DNA from: Vitellaria paradoxa
Lineage: Eukaryota; Streptophyta; Magnoliopsida; Ericales; Sapotaceae
DNA: 64,000 nt
NCBI GenBank assembly: GCA_019916065.1
Contig: CM034238.1
Location: 29,499,246-29,563,245 of the forward strand
Direction of reading: 5' to 3'
The translations under genes and the position numbers were made by a program. Position 1 is the stretch's first letter, and each line of letters begins with the position of its first letter. This document shows, one piece after another, positions 47,201-60,677 of the stretch. The notes under the pieces are model-generated. The model had not been told where the DNA came from and ran no database searches. It worked only from the letters and a program-made list of their open reading frames with translations.

Positions 47201-50200
47201 TACACACCTTTTGACGTAAACATCAAACACCCAACAATCCAAAATTCAACTACCTTTTGCATTTTGCAAAATTTAAAGCTTCAAAGAGGTGCCAAATGTG
47301 CGTTATGATTACCAAATTAGGCCAAAATCTCCAACTAACTCCAAATTTTTCTAACTTTCTTCGCATTAAAAAAACCAATTTTACCCAAACTTTCTCAAAT
47401 TTTCCCAAACTTTATTCAGCAATTTTCAATTTTCTCCAACTCCTACCAATTGTTTCAAACTTCAAACTTTTCCATGCTTTCTAAAACTTCTACCAATTTT
47501 TTCACACTTTTCAAACCACACATCAAACATCCAAAAACTCAAAAACATGACCTACTTAATTTTCCCAAATTTGGAACACCTAACAGTACCTTAATTAACA
47601 AATAAATCTTCCACGAAAACAACCATTAATGAACTATCGATGCTTACATTTTCCACATTTGCCTATTTCGAATGAATAATTTTCTCTCACTTTTTTCAAA
47701 TTTTTACAACTTCAATAAATTTTTTCAAACACCATACAATCCAAAATTCTCCTACTTTTTGCTTTATGCCAAAATTTAAAGCTCCAAAGAGGTGCTCAAT
47801 GTGCATTATGATTACCAAATTAGGCCAAAATCTCTCCAACTAACTCCAAATTTTTCAAACCTTCTTCACATTAAAATCTCCAATTTTACCCAAACTTTCT
47901 CAAATTTCCTCAAACTTTTATCGACAATTTTCAATTTTCTCCAACTCTTGCCAATTGTTTCACACTTCAAGCTTTTACATGTTTTCTACAACTTCCACCA
48001 ACGTTTTCACACTGTTAAAGCAACAAACCAAACAACCAAAAACTCAAAAACCTGACCGACTTCTTTTTCCCAAATTTAGAAATCCTAACAGCACCTTAAT
48101 TAACAAATAAATCTTCCACAAAAACAACCATTAATGAATTATCGATCTCTACATTTTCCAAATTTGCCTCTTTTGAATGACTCATTTTCTCCAACTTTTT
48201 TCAAATTTTTACAACTTCGATGAGCTTTTTCACACCTTTTGATGTAAACATCAAACACCCAACAATGCAAAATTCGTCTACATTTTCCTGTTTGCAAAAT
48301 TTAAGGCTCCAAAGAGGTGTCCAATGTGCGTTAAGATTACCAAATTAGGCCAAAATCTCCCATTTTACACAAACTTTCCCAAATTTTCTCAAACTTTTAT
48401 CAACAATTTTCAATTTTCTCCAACTCTAACCAATTTTTTCACACTTCAAACTTTTACATGCTTTCTACAACTTCTACCAACTTTTTCACACTTTTCAAAC
48501 AACACATCAAACATCCAAAAACTAAAAAACCTGACCTACTTCTTTTTCCAAATTTGGAACTCCTAACAGTACGTTAATTAACAAATAAATCTTCCACAAA
48601 AACAACCATTAATGAACTATCGAACCTTACAATTTCCGAATTTGCCTATTTCGAATGAATAATTTTCTCTAACTTTTTTCAAATTTTTACAACTTCGATG
48701 AACTTTTTCACACCTTTCGATGTAAGCATCAAACACCCAATAATCCAAAATTCCTCTACCTTTTGCTTTTTGCCAAAATTTAAAGCTCCAAAGAGGTGCC
48801 CAATGTGCGTTATGATTACAAAATTAGGCCAAAATCTTCAACCAACTCCAAATTTTTTTAACTTTCTCCACACACTGAAATCTCCAACCTTGTCCAAACT
48901 ATATCAAATTTTCTAAAACTTTATCAAACTTCTTCAATTTTCTCCAACTCTAACCAATTTTTTCGCACTTCAAACTTTAACATGCTTTCACAACTTCTAC
49001 CATCTTTTTCACACTTTTCGAATAAACATTAAACATCCAAAAAATCAAAGACTGGACCTACTTCTTTTTCCCAAATTTGGAACTCCTAACATTACCTTAA
49101 TTAAGAAATAAATCTTCCACAAAAACAATAATTAATGAACTATCGATCCTTACATTTTCCAAATTTGCCTATTTCGAATGAATAATTTTCACCGACTTCT
49201 TTCAAATTTTTACAAGTTTTATGAACTTTTTCACACCTTTCGACGTAAACATCGAACACCCAACAATCCAAAATTCGTCTACTTTTTGCCTTTTGAAAAA
49301 ATTTAAAGCTTCGAAGCGATGCCCAATGTGCATTATCATTACGAAATTAGGCCTAAATCTCCAACTAACTCCAAATTTTTCTAACTTTCTTCACATTAAA
49401 AACTCCAATTTTAGCCAAACTTTCTCAAATTTTCCCAAACTTTTATCAGCAATTTTCAATATTCTCCAACTCCTACCAATTGTTTCACACTTCAAACTTT
49501 TACATGCTTTGTACAACTTCTACAAACTTTTTCACACTTTCCAAACAACACCCAAACATCCAAAAACTCAAAAACCTGACCTACTACTTTTTCCCAAATT
49601 TGGAAATCCTAACCGTACCTTAATTAGCAAATAAATCTTCCACAAAAACAATCATTAATGAAATATCGATCCTTACATTTTCCAAATTTGCCTATTCTGA
49701 ATGAATAATTTTCTCCAAATTTCTTCAAATTTTTACAACTTCAATGAACTTTTACACACCTTTCGACGTAAACATCAAACACCCAACAATCCAAAATTCA
49801 TCTACCTTTTGCTTTTTGCAAAATTTAAAGCTCCAAAGAGGTGCCCAATGTGCGTTATGATTACCAAATTAGGCCAAAATCTCCAACTAACTCCAAATTT
49901 TTCTAACTTTCTTCACATTAAAATCTCCAATTTTACCCAAACTTTCTCACATTTTCTCCAACTCTTACCAATTCTTTCACACTTCAAACTTATACATGCT
50001 TTCTCCAACTTCTACCAACTTTTTCACACTTTTCAAACAACACATCAAACATCTAAAAACTCAAAAACCTGACCTACTTCTTTTTCCCAAATTTGGAACT
50101 GCTAACAGTACCTTAATTCACAAATAAATCTTCCACAAAAACAACCATTAATGAACTATCAATCCTTACATTTTCCAAATTTGCCGATTTCGAATGAATA

Positions 50201-51950
50201 ATTTTCTCAAACTTCTTTTAAATTTTTACAACTTCGATAAACTTTTTCACACCTTTCAACGTAAACATCAAACATCCAACAATCCAAAATTCATCTACTT
50301 TTTGCTTGTTGCAAAAATTTAAAGCTTCAAAGAGATGCCCAATGTGTGTTATCATTACCAAATTAGGCCAAAATCTCCGACTAACTTCAAATTTTTCTAA
50401 CTTTCTTCGCATTAAAAACACCAATTTTACCCAAACTTTCTCAAATTTCCCCAAACTTTTATTAGCAATTTTCTCCAACTCCTGCCAATTTTTCACACTT
50501 CAAACTTTTACATGCTTTCTACAACTTCTACCAATTTTTTCACACTTTTCAAACAACACATCAAACATCCAAAAACTCAAAAACCTGACCTACTCAATTT
50601 TCCCAAATTTGGAACACCTAACAGTACCTTAATTAATAGATAAATCTTCCACGAAAACAACCATTAATGAACTATCGATGCTTAAATTTTCCACATTTGC
50701 CTATTTCGAATGAATAATTTTCTCCTACTTTTTTCAAATTTTTACAACTTCAATGAACTTTTTCACACCTTTCCACGTAAAGATCAAGCACCCAACAACA
50801 CAAAATTCGTCTACTTTTTGCGTTTTGCAAAAATTTAATGCTCCAAAGAGGTGCCCAATGTGCGATATGATTACCAAATTAGGCTAAAATCCCCAACCAA
50901 CTCCAAATTATTCTAACTTTCAACACACACTAGAATCTCCAACCTTGTCCAAATTATCGATCTTTACATTTTCCAAATTTGCCTATTTCAAATTAATAAT
51001 TTTCTCCAACTTTTTTCAAATTTTTACAACTTCGATGAACTTTTTCACACCTTTCGACGTAAACATCAAACACCCAATAACCCAAAATTCGTCTACTTCT
51101 TGCTTTTTGCCAAAAATTAAAGCTCCAAAGAGGTGCCTTGTGTGCGTTATGATTAACAAGTTAGACCAAATTCTCCAACTAACTCCAAATTTTTCTAACT
51201 TTCTCCACACACTAAAATCTCCAACCTTGTCCAAACTATCTCAAATTTTCTCAAACGTTTATCGAACTTTTTCAATTCTCTCCAGCTGTAACCAGTTTTT
51301 TTCACACTTCAAACTTTTACATGTTTTCTACAACCTCTACCAACTTTTTCACACTTTTCAAACAACACATCAAACATCCAAAAACTCAAAAACCTGACCA
51401 AATTTTTCGAACTTTCTCCACACACTATAATCTCCAACCTTGTCCGAACTATCTCAAATTTTCTCAAAAACTCAAAAACCTGACCTACTTCTTTTTCCCA
51501 AATTTGGAACTCCTAACAGTACCTTAACTAACAAAAAAATCTTCCACCAAAACAACCATTAATGAACTATCAATCGTTACATTTTCCAAATTTGCCTATT
51601 TCGAATGAAAAATTTTCTCAAACTTCTTTCAAATTTTTACAACTTCGGTGAAGTTTTTCACACCTTTCGACGTAAATATTAAACACCCAACAATCCAAAA
51701 TTCGTCTACTTTTTGCTTTTTACCAAAATTTAAAGCTCCAAAGAGGTGCCCAATGTGCGTTATGATTACCAAATTAGGCCAAAATCTCCAACTAACTCCA
51801 AATTTTTCTAACTTTCTTCACATTAAAATCTCCAATTTTACCCAAATTTTCTCAAATTTTCTCAAACTTTTATCAATAATTTTCAATTTTCTCCAGCTCT
51901 TACCAATTGTTTCACACTTCAAACTTTTACATGCTTTCTATATCTTTTTC
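41223..51950 (+). repeat. satellite subfamily II block
   Basis: About 20 successive units share variants absent from the flanks: GCCCAATGTGCGTTATGATT (flanks: GCCTAGTGTGCGTTAGGATT), TATTTCGAATGAATAATTTT (flanks: TATTTTGAATAAACAACTTT), CTTTCTTCACATTAAAATC, CATCCAAAAACTCAAAAACC and ACAAATAAATCTTCC. The left limit coincides with the right end of the 3.1-kb insert; the right limit is near 51950, where AACACCCAACAATCC returns. A minor variant with CCTTGTCCAAACTAT appears near 48890, 50940 and 51220-51450. Confidence 0.85.
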
Positions 51951-54900
51951 ACACTTTTCAAATAACACATCAAACACCCAACAATCCAAACTTTACCAAC
52001 TTTTTTTGCCTAAATTTGGCACTTCAAACAGTACCTTAATTCACAGATAAGTGATCCACAAAAACAACCATTAATAAACTACAAATCTTACATTTCACGA
52101 ACTTTACCTATTTTAAATAAACAACTTTCTCCCATGTTTTTCAAAATTTTCCAACTTTAACCAACTTTTTCACACTTTTCAACGAAAACATCAAGCTCAA
52201 CAATCCAAAATTTGCCTACTTTTTGTTTTTTACCAAAATTTAAAACACCAAAAGGTGCCCACTGTGTGTCATGATTACCAAATTAGGCTAGAATCTCAAA
52301 CCATCTCCAAATGTTTCTAATTTTCTCCACACACTAAAATCTGCAACTTCACCCAAATTTTCTCAAATTTTCTCCAACTTTTATCAACATTTTTCAATCT
52401 TCCCCAACTCTCACCGATTTATTCACACTTCAAACTTTTACAAGCATTCTACAACTTTAACCAATTCTTTCACACTTTTCAAAGAAGAAATCAATCACTA
52501 AACAATCCAAACTTTACTGACTTTTTCAACCCAAATTTGGCATTCCAAGTAGTACCTTAATTCACATATAAGCCTTCCACAAAAACAACAATTAACAAAC
52601 TATGGATCCTTACATTTTCCAAACTTTGCATATTTTGAAAAAACAACTTTCTTCAACTTTTTCCAAATTTTTCCAACCTTAACCAACTTTTTCACGCTTT
52701 TCAACGAAAACACTAGCACCCAACAATCCAAAATTTACATACTTATCATTTTTTGCAAAAATTTAAAACTCCAAAGTCGTGCCTAGTGTGCGTTAAGATT
52801 ACAAAATCAGGCCAAAATCTCTAATTATCTCCAAATTTTTCAAATTTTCTCAACACACTAAAATCACCAATCTTACCCAAGCTTTCTCAAATTTTCTTCA
52901 ACTTCATAAACTTTTTTCAATTTTCTCCAACTCTCACCAAATTTTTCACATTTCAAACTTTTAAATGCATTCTACATTTCTACTCCCTTTTTGACACATT
53001 TCAAGAAACACATCAAACACCCAACAATCCAAACTTTACCCACTTTTTTGGCCCAAATTTGGCACTCCAAACAGTGCCTTAATTCACAAATAAGTCTTCC
53101 ACAAAAACAACCATTAATGAACTAGGGATCCTTACATTCTCCAAACTTTGTCTATTTTGAATAAACAACTTTCTCCAACTTTTTTCAAGTTTTTCCAACT
53201 TTGACCAAGTTTTTCACACTTTCTGACGAGGACATCAAACACCGAACAACCCAAAATTTGCCTACATTTTGTTTTTTGACAAAACTTAAAGACTCCAAAG
53301 AGGTGCCTAGTGTGCAATAGGATTACAAATTAGGCAAATATCTCCAACAATCTCCAAATGTTACTAATTTTCTCAACCCACTAAAATCTAAAACTTAACC
53401 CAAACTTTCTCAAATTTTCTCCAACTTTTATCAACTTTTTTCAAATTTCTCCAACTCTCACCAATTTTTTCACACTTCCAACTTTTACATGCTTTCATCA
53501 ATTGTCTCCAATTTTATTTATTTTTTCACATTTTTCAAGGAACATATCAAATACCCAACAATCCAAATTTTATCAAATTTTTTGTTTCTTTGCCAAATTT
53601 TGTCCCTTCAAATAGGCACTTAATTCACAAATATGTCTCCTACAAAAACAACCGTTAATGAATTATGGGCCCTTACCTTTTCCAAAATTTACATATTTTC
53701 AAAAAACAACCTTCTCCAACTTTATCTAATTTTTTTCAAATTTTTCCAACTTTATCCAACTTTCTCACACTTTTCAAGAAAAACAACAAGCACCCAACAA
53801 TCCAAAACTTGCCGACCTTTTTTTTTTTGGGGCCAAAATTTAAGACTCCAAAGAGGTGCTGAATGTGGCAATAGGATAACCAAATTACGCTAAACTCTCC
53901 AACTATCTCCCAATTTTTCTAATTTTCCCCACAAACTAAAATCCCTAACCATACCCAAACTATCTCAAATTTTCCCCAACTTCTATCAATTTTAACACTT
54001 CAAACTTTCACATGCTTTCAATAACTTCTACCAACTTTTTCACAATTTTCAAGGAACACATTAAACACCCAACAATTCAAAATTTACCAATTTCTTTTGC
54101 CCAAATCTGGCACACCAAATAGTACCTAAATTCACAAATAAGGCTTCCACAAAAACAACCATTAATGAACTATGGATCCTTATATTTTCCAAACCTTGCC
54201 TATTTTGAATAAACAACTTTCTCCAACTTTTTTCAAAATTTTCAAACTTTTACACCTTTTAACAAAAATATCAAACGCCCAACAATTCAAATTCGCCTAT
54301 TTTTTGCTTTTGCCAAAATCTGAAACTCCAAAGAGGTGCCCAGTGTGCGTCAGGGATTACCAAATTAGGCCAAAATCTCTAGCTATCTCCAAATTATTCT
54401 AATTTTCTTCCCACACTGAAATCTCCAATTTTAACCAAACTTTCTCACATTTTCTCTAACTTTTATCAACTTTTTTCAATTTTCTCCAACTCCCACCAAT
54501 TTTTTCATATTTCAAACTTTTACATGCTTCCCACAACTTCGACCAACCTTTTCACACTTTTCAAGTAACACATCAAACACCCAACAATCCAAACTTTAGC
54601 TACTTTTCTTCTTGCCCAAATTTGGCACTCCAAACAGTACCTTAATTCAAAAATAAGTCTTCCACAAAAACAACCAACAATGAACTATGGATCCTTACAT
54701 TTTCCAAATTTGCCTATCCTGAATGAACAATTTTCTCCAACTTTTTCAAATTTGCCCAACTATGACTAACTTTTCCGCACCTTTCGACGAAAAGATCAAA
54801 CACCCAATAATCCAAAATTTGCCTACTATTTGCCAAAATTTACAGCTCCAAAGAGATGCCTAGTGTACGTTAGGATAACCAAATTACGCCAAAATCTCAA

Positions 54901-57900
54901 ACTTCCTCCAAATATTTCTAATTCTCTCCACACACTAAAATCTCCAACTTTACCCAAATTTTCTCAAACATCTATCAAAATTTTCAATTTTCTCCAATTC
55001 TCACCAATTTTTTCACACTTCAAACTTTTACATGCTTTTCACAACTTCGACCAACTTTTTCACATTTTTCAAAGAACACATCAAACATCCAACGATCCAA
55101 ACTTTACATACTTTTTTGCCCAAATTTGGCACTCCAAACAGTACCTGAATTCACAAATAAGGCCTCCACAAAAACAACCATTAATGAACTATGGATACTT
55201 ACAATTTCCAAACTTTGCCCATTTTGAATAAACAACTTTCTCCAACATTTTTCAAATTTTTCCGACTTTGACCAATTTTTCACAACTTTAGACCGAAATT
55301 TCAAACACCTAACAATCCAAAATGCAAACTTTTTGTTTTTTAAATTTAAAACTCCAGAGAGGTGCCCAGTGTGCGTTAGGATTACCAAATCAGGCCAAAA
55401 TCTCCAACTATCTCCAAATTTTTCTAATTTTCTCCACTCACTAAAATCCCAAACGTCACCCACACTTTCTCAAATTTTCTCCAACTTTTATCAACCCTTT
55501 TCAATTTTCACCAACTCTTATCAATTGTTTCACACTTCAAACTTTTACATGCTTTATATAACTATTTCACGCTCTTTAAGCAACACATCAAACACCCAAC
55601 AATCCAAACATTACCTACTATTTCTCCAAAATTTGGCATTCAAACAATACCCTAGTTCACAAATAAGTCCTCCACAAAACAACCATTAATGAACTACGGG
55701 TCCTTTATATTTTCCAAATTTTACTGATTTTGAATAAACAACTTTCTCTAACTTTAACCAACTTTTTAACAGTTTTCAACAAAAACATCATACACCCATC
55801 AATCCTAAATTTGCTTAGTTTTTGTTTTTTGCTAAAAATTTATAGAAAGAGGTGCCTAGCATGCGTTAGGATTACCAAAAAAGGCCAAAATCCCCAACTA
55901 TCTCCAAATTTTTTTAATTTTATACACACACTAAAATCTCCTAACTTTACCCATGCTTTCTCAAATTTTCTCCAACTTTTATTGACTTTTTCCAATTTTC
56001 TCGAACTCTCACCAATTTTTTTCACTTAAAACTTTTATACGCCTTCCACAACTTCTACCAACTTTTTCACACTTTTCAAGGAACACATGAAACACCCAAT
56101 AATCCAAACTTTACCTACTTTTTTGGCCAAAATTTGGCACTGCAAACGGTACCTTAATTAACAAATAAGTCTTCCACAAAAACAACCATTACACTTTCCA
56201 AATTTTACATATTTTGAATAAACAACTTTCTCCAACTTTTTTCGAATTTTTCCAACATATACCACTTTTCACACCTTTCGACGAAAATATCAAACACCCA
56301 ACAATCCAAAACTTGACTACTTTTTCTTTTCGCCAAAATTTAAAACTCCAAAGAGGTGCCTAGTGAGCGTTAAGATTACCAAATTAGGCCCAAATCCCCA
56401 ACTATCTCCAAATGTTTCTAATTTTCTCCACACTAAAATCTCTAACTTTACCGAAACTTTGTCTAATTTTCTCCAAATTTCATAAACTTTTTTCAAATTT
56501 CTCCAACTCTCACCAATTTTAACACTTCAAACTTTTACAAGCATTCTACAACTTCTACCAAATTTTTCACACTATTCAAGGAAAACATCAAACATTCAAC
56601 AATTCAAACTTTACTGACTTTTTTTACCCAGATTTGGCATTCCAAATGGTACCTTAATTCACAAGTCTTCACAACGATTAATGAACATCCTTACATTTTC
56701 CAAACTTTGCCTATTTTAAATAAACAACTTTCTCTAGCTTTTTTCAAATTTTTCCAACTTTGACCAACTTTTTCACACCTTTCGACAAAAACATCAACAC
56801 CGAATGATTCAAAATTTGTCTACTTTTTGCTTTTTTGCAAAAATTTAAAACTGCAAAGTGGTGTCTAGTTTGCGCTAGGATTACAAAATTAGGCCAAAAT
56901 CTCCAACTATTGCCAAATTTTTCTAATTTTCTCCACACACTAAGATCTCCAACCTTACCTAAATTTTCCCAAACATTCTCCAACTTTTATCAACTTATTT
57001 TAATATTCTCCAACTCTCACCAATTTTTTCACACTTCAAACTTTTACATGCATCCTACCAACTTCAAAATTTGCCTACTTTTTGCTTTTTCCCAAAATCT
57101 AAAACTCCAAAGCGGCGCCCAGTCAACGTTACAATTACCAAATTAGGCCAAAATCTCCACCTATCTCCAAAATTTCTAATTTTCTCCCCACACTAAAATC
57201 TCCAACTTTTATCAACATTTTTCAATTTTCTCCAACTCTTACCCATTTTTTCACTCTTCAAACTTTTACATGCTTTCTACAATTTCTACAAATTTTTTCA
57301 CACTTTTCAAGGAACACATCAAACACTCAAAAAATCCAAACTTTACCTGCTTCGTTCCCCAAATTTGGAACTCCTAACAATACCCTAGTTCACAAATAAG
57401 ACTTCTACAAAAACAACCATTAATGAACTATGAATCCTTACAATTTCCAAACCTTGCCTACTTTGAATAAACAACTTTCTCCAATATTTTTCAAATTTTT
57501 CCAAGTTTGACCAACTTTTTCACAATTTTCGACGAAAACATGAAACACCCAACAATCCAAAATTTGCTTACTTTTTGCTTTTTCCCAAAATTTAAAACTC
57601 CAAAGACATGTCCAATGAGTGTTAGAAAATTACCAAATTACGCCAAAATCTCCAAGTTCCAACTATCCCCAAATTTTTCTAATTTTCTCCATACTAAACT
57701 CTCCAACTTTAACCAAACTTTCTCAAAGTTTCTCAAACTTTTATCAACATTTTTCAAATTTCTCCAACTCTCACCAATTTTTTCAAACTTCAAACTTTTA
57801 CACGCTTTCTATGACTTCCACCAACTTTTTCAGACATTTCAAAGTGTTGGCCTAAATTCAAACTTTATCTAATTTTTTGGCCTAAATTTAGCACTCCAAA

Positions 57901-60521
57901 CGGTACCTTAATTCACAAATAAGTCATCCACCAAAACAACGTTTGCCTATTTTGAATAAACAACTTTCTCTAACGTTTTTCAAATTTCTCCAACATTGAC
58001 CAACTTTTTCACAATTTTTGACGAAAACATCAAACACCTGACAATCCAAAATTTGTCAACTTTTTGCTTTTTGCCAAAATTTAAAACTCCAAAGGCGTGC
58101 CTAGCATGCATTAGAATTACCAAATTACGCCAAAATCTCCAGCTGTCCCCAAGTTTTTCTAATTTTCTCCACATTAAAATCTCCAACTTTACCCAAACTT
58201 TCCCAAATTTTCTCCAAATTTTATCAACTTTTTTCAAATTTCTCCAACCCTCACCAATCTTTTCACAATTCGAACTTTTACATGCTCTCTATGACTTCTA
58301 CCAATTTTTTCCCACATTTCAAGGAACACATCAAACACCCAAGAATCCAAACTTTATCACCTCCTTTTCCCTAAATTTGGAACTCCTAACAGTACCTGAT
58401 TTCACAAATAAGGCCTCCACAAAAACAACCATTAATGAAATATGGATCCTTACAATTTCCAAACTTTGCCTATTTTGAATAAACAATTTTCTCCAACGTT
58501 TTTCAAATTTTTCCAACTTTAACCAACTTTTTCACTACTTTCGACGAAAATACCGAACACCCAACAATCCAAAATTTGTCTACTTTTGGGTTTTTGCCAA
58601 AATTTAGAACTCCAAAGAGGTGCCTAGTGTGCATTAGAATTAACAAATTAGGCCAAAATCTCAAACTGTCACCAAATTTTTCTAATTTTCTCCCCACACT
58701 AAAATCTCCGACTTTAACCAAACTTTCTCACATTTTCTCTAACTTTTACAACTTTTTTCAATTTTCCCCAACTCTCACCAATTTTTTCACACTTCAAACT
58801 TTTGCATGCTTTCTACAACTTCTACCAACTTTTTCGCACTTTTCAAGGAACACATCAAACAACCAACAATCCAAACTTTTTTTTGGACCAAATTCGGCAC
58901 CCCAAACAATACCTTAATTCACAAATAAGTCTTCCACAAAAACAACCATTAATGAACTATGGATCCTTACATTTTCCAAACTTTGCCTACTTTGAATAAA
59001 CAACTTTCTCCAACTTTTTTCAAAGTTTACAAACTTTGACAAACTTTTTAGCCTTTCGACGAAAACATCAACACCAAACAATTCAAATTTTGTCTACTTT
59101 TTGTTTTTTGCCAAAATTTAAAACTCCAAAGTGGTGCCAAGTGGTTGTTAGGATTACAAAATTTGGCCAAAATCTCCACCTATAGCTAAATTTTTCTAAT
59201 TTTCTCCACACACTAAAATACCCAACCTCACCCAAACGTTCTCAAATTTTCTCCAACTTTTATCAACCCTTTTCAATTTTTCTCCAACTCTTACCAATTG
59301 TTTCGCACTTTAAACTTTTACCTGCTTTATATAACTTTTTCCCACCTTTTAAGGAACACATCAAACACCCAACAATCCAAACTTTACCTACCATTTTTCC
59401 CAAAATTTGGCATTCAAACAATACCTTAGTTCACAAATAAGTCCTCCACAAAAAAAAACCATTAATGAACTACGGGTCCTTATATTTTCCAAATTTTACT
59501 GATTTTAAATAAACAACTTTCTCCAACTTTTTTCAAATTTTTCCAACTTTTTCACACTTTTCGACGAAAACATCAAACACCCATCAATTCAAAATTTGCC
59601 TACTTTTTGTTTTTTTTGCCAAAAATTTAAAGCTCGAAATAGGTGCCTAGCATGCATTAGGATTACCAAATTAGACCAAAGTCCTCAACTAACTCTAAAT
59701 TTTTTTAATTTTATACACACACTAAAATCTCTAACTTTACCCCCACTGTCTCAAATTTTCTCCAACTTTTATCAACTTTTTCTAATTTTCTCAAACTCTC
59801 ACCAATTTTTTCGCACTTCAAACTTTTATATGCTTTCTACAACTCCTACCAAATTTTTCACACTTTTCAAGGAACACATAAACACCCAATAATCCAAACT
59901 TTACCTACCTTTTTTGGCCTAAATTTGGCACTCCAAACGATACCTTAATTCACAAATAAGTCTTCCACAAAAACAGCCATTAATGAACTTCGGATCCTTA
60001 CATTTTCCAAATGTTACATATTTTGAATAAACAACTTTCTCCAACCCTTTTCAAATTTTTCCAACTTTTACCACTTTCTCACACTTTTCGACGAAAATAT
60101 CAAATATCCAACAATCCAAAATTTACCTATTTTCTATTTTTTGACAAAATTTAAAACTCCCAATAGGTACCTAGTGTGCATTAAGATTACCAAATTAGGC
60201 CAAAATCTCTAACTATCTCCAAATGTTTCTGATTTACTCCACATACTAGAATCTCTGACTTTCCCCAAACTTTCTCTAATTTTTTCGAACTTTCATCAAC
60301 TTTTTTCAAATTTCTCGAACTCTCACCAATTTCAACACTTCAAACTTTTACAGGCATTGTACAACTTCTACCAACTTTTTCACACTTTTTGAAAAAAAAT
60401 CAGACACCGAACAATCCAAACTTTACTAACTTTTCTGCCCAAATTTGGCATTCCAAACAGTACCTTAATTCCAAACAGTACCTTAATTCACAAATAAGTC
60501 TTCCACAAAAACAACCATTAA

Positions 60522-60677
60522 GAGGCTGTTTGGCCAACAAAAAAAAATCAAAAGTCACCAAACCTTAACTACTTTTTGTACTTTCTTCTAATTAAATTTT
60601 AACACTTATCACCTTTATGTCGCATTTTTCCATTTTTGTTGTACTTTTTGGCCAAGGTTGGCCAACCAAACAGCCCC
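60522..60677. mobile_element. Tourist-like (PIF/Harbinger) MITE, 156 bp
   Basis: The terminal inverted repeats GAGGCTGTTTGG and, inverted, GGGGCTGTTTGG match at 11 of 12 positions. TAA flanks both ends (60519-60521 and 60678-60680), the target preference of PIF/Harbinger elements. Removing it restores a satellite tag (ACCATTAAGTAACTATGG versus ACCATTAATGAACTATGG). Confidence 0.85.

Noticed and set aside
41223..51950. CRISPR-like regular repeats
   Set aside because: Units are about 510 bp and diverged with no short identical repeats and unique spacers, and the DNA is plant.
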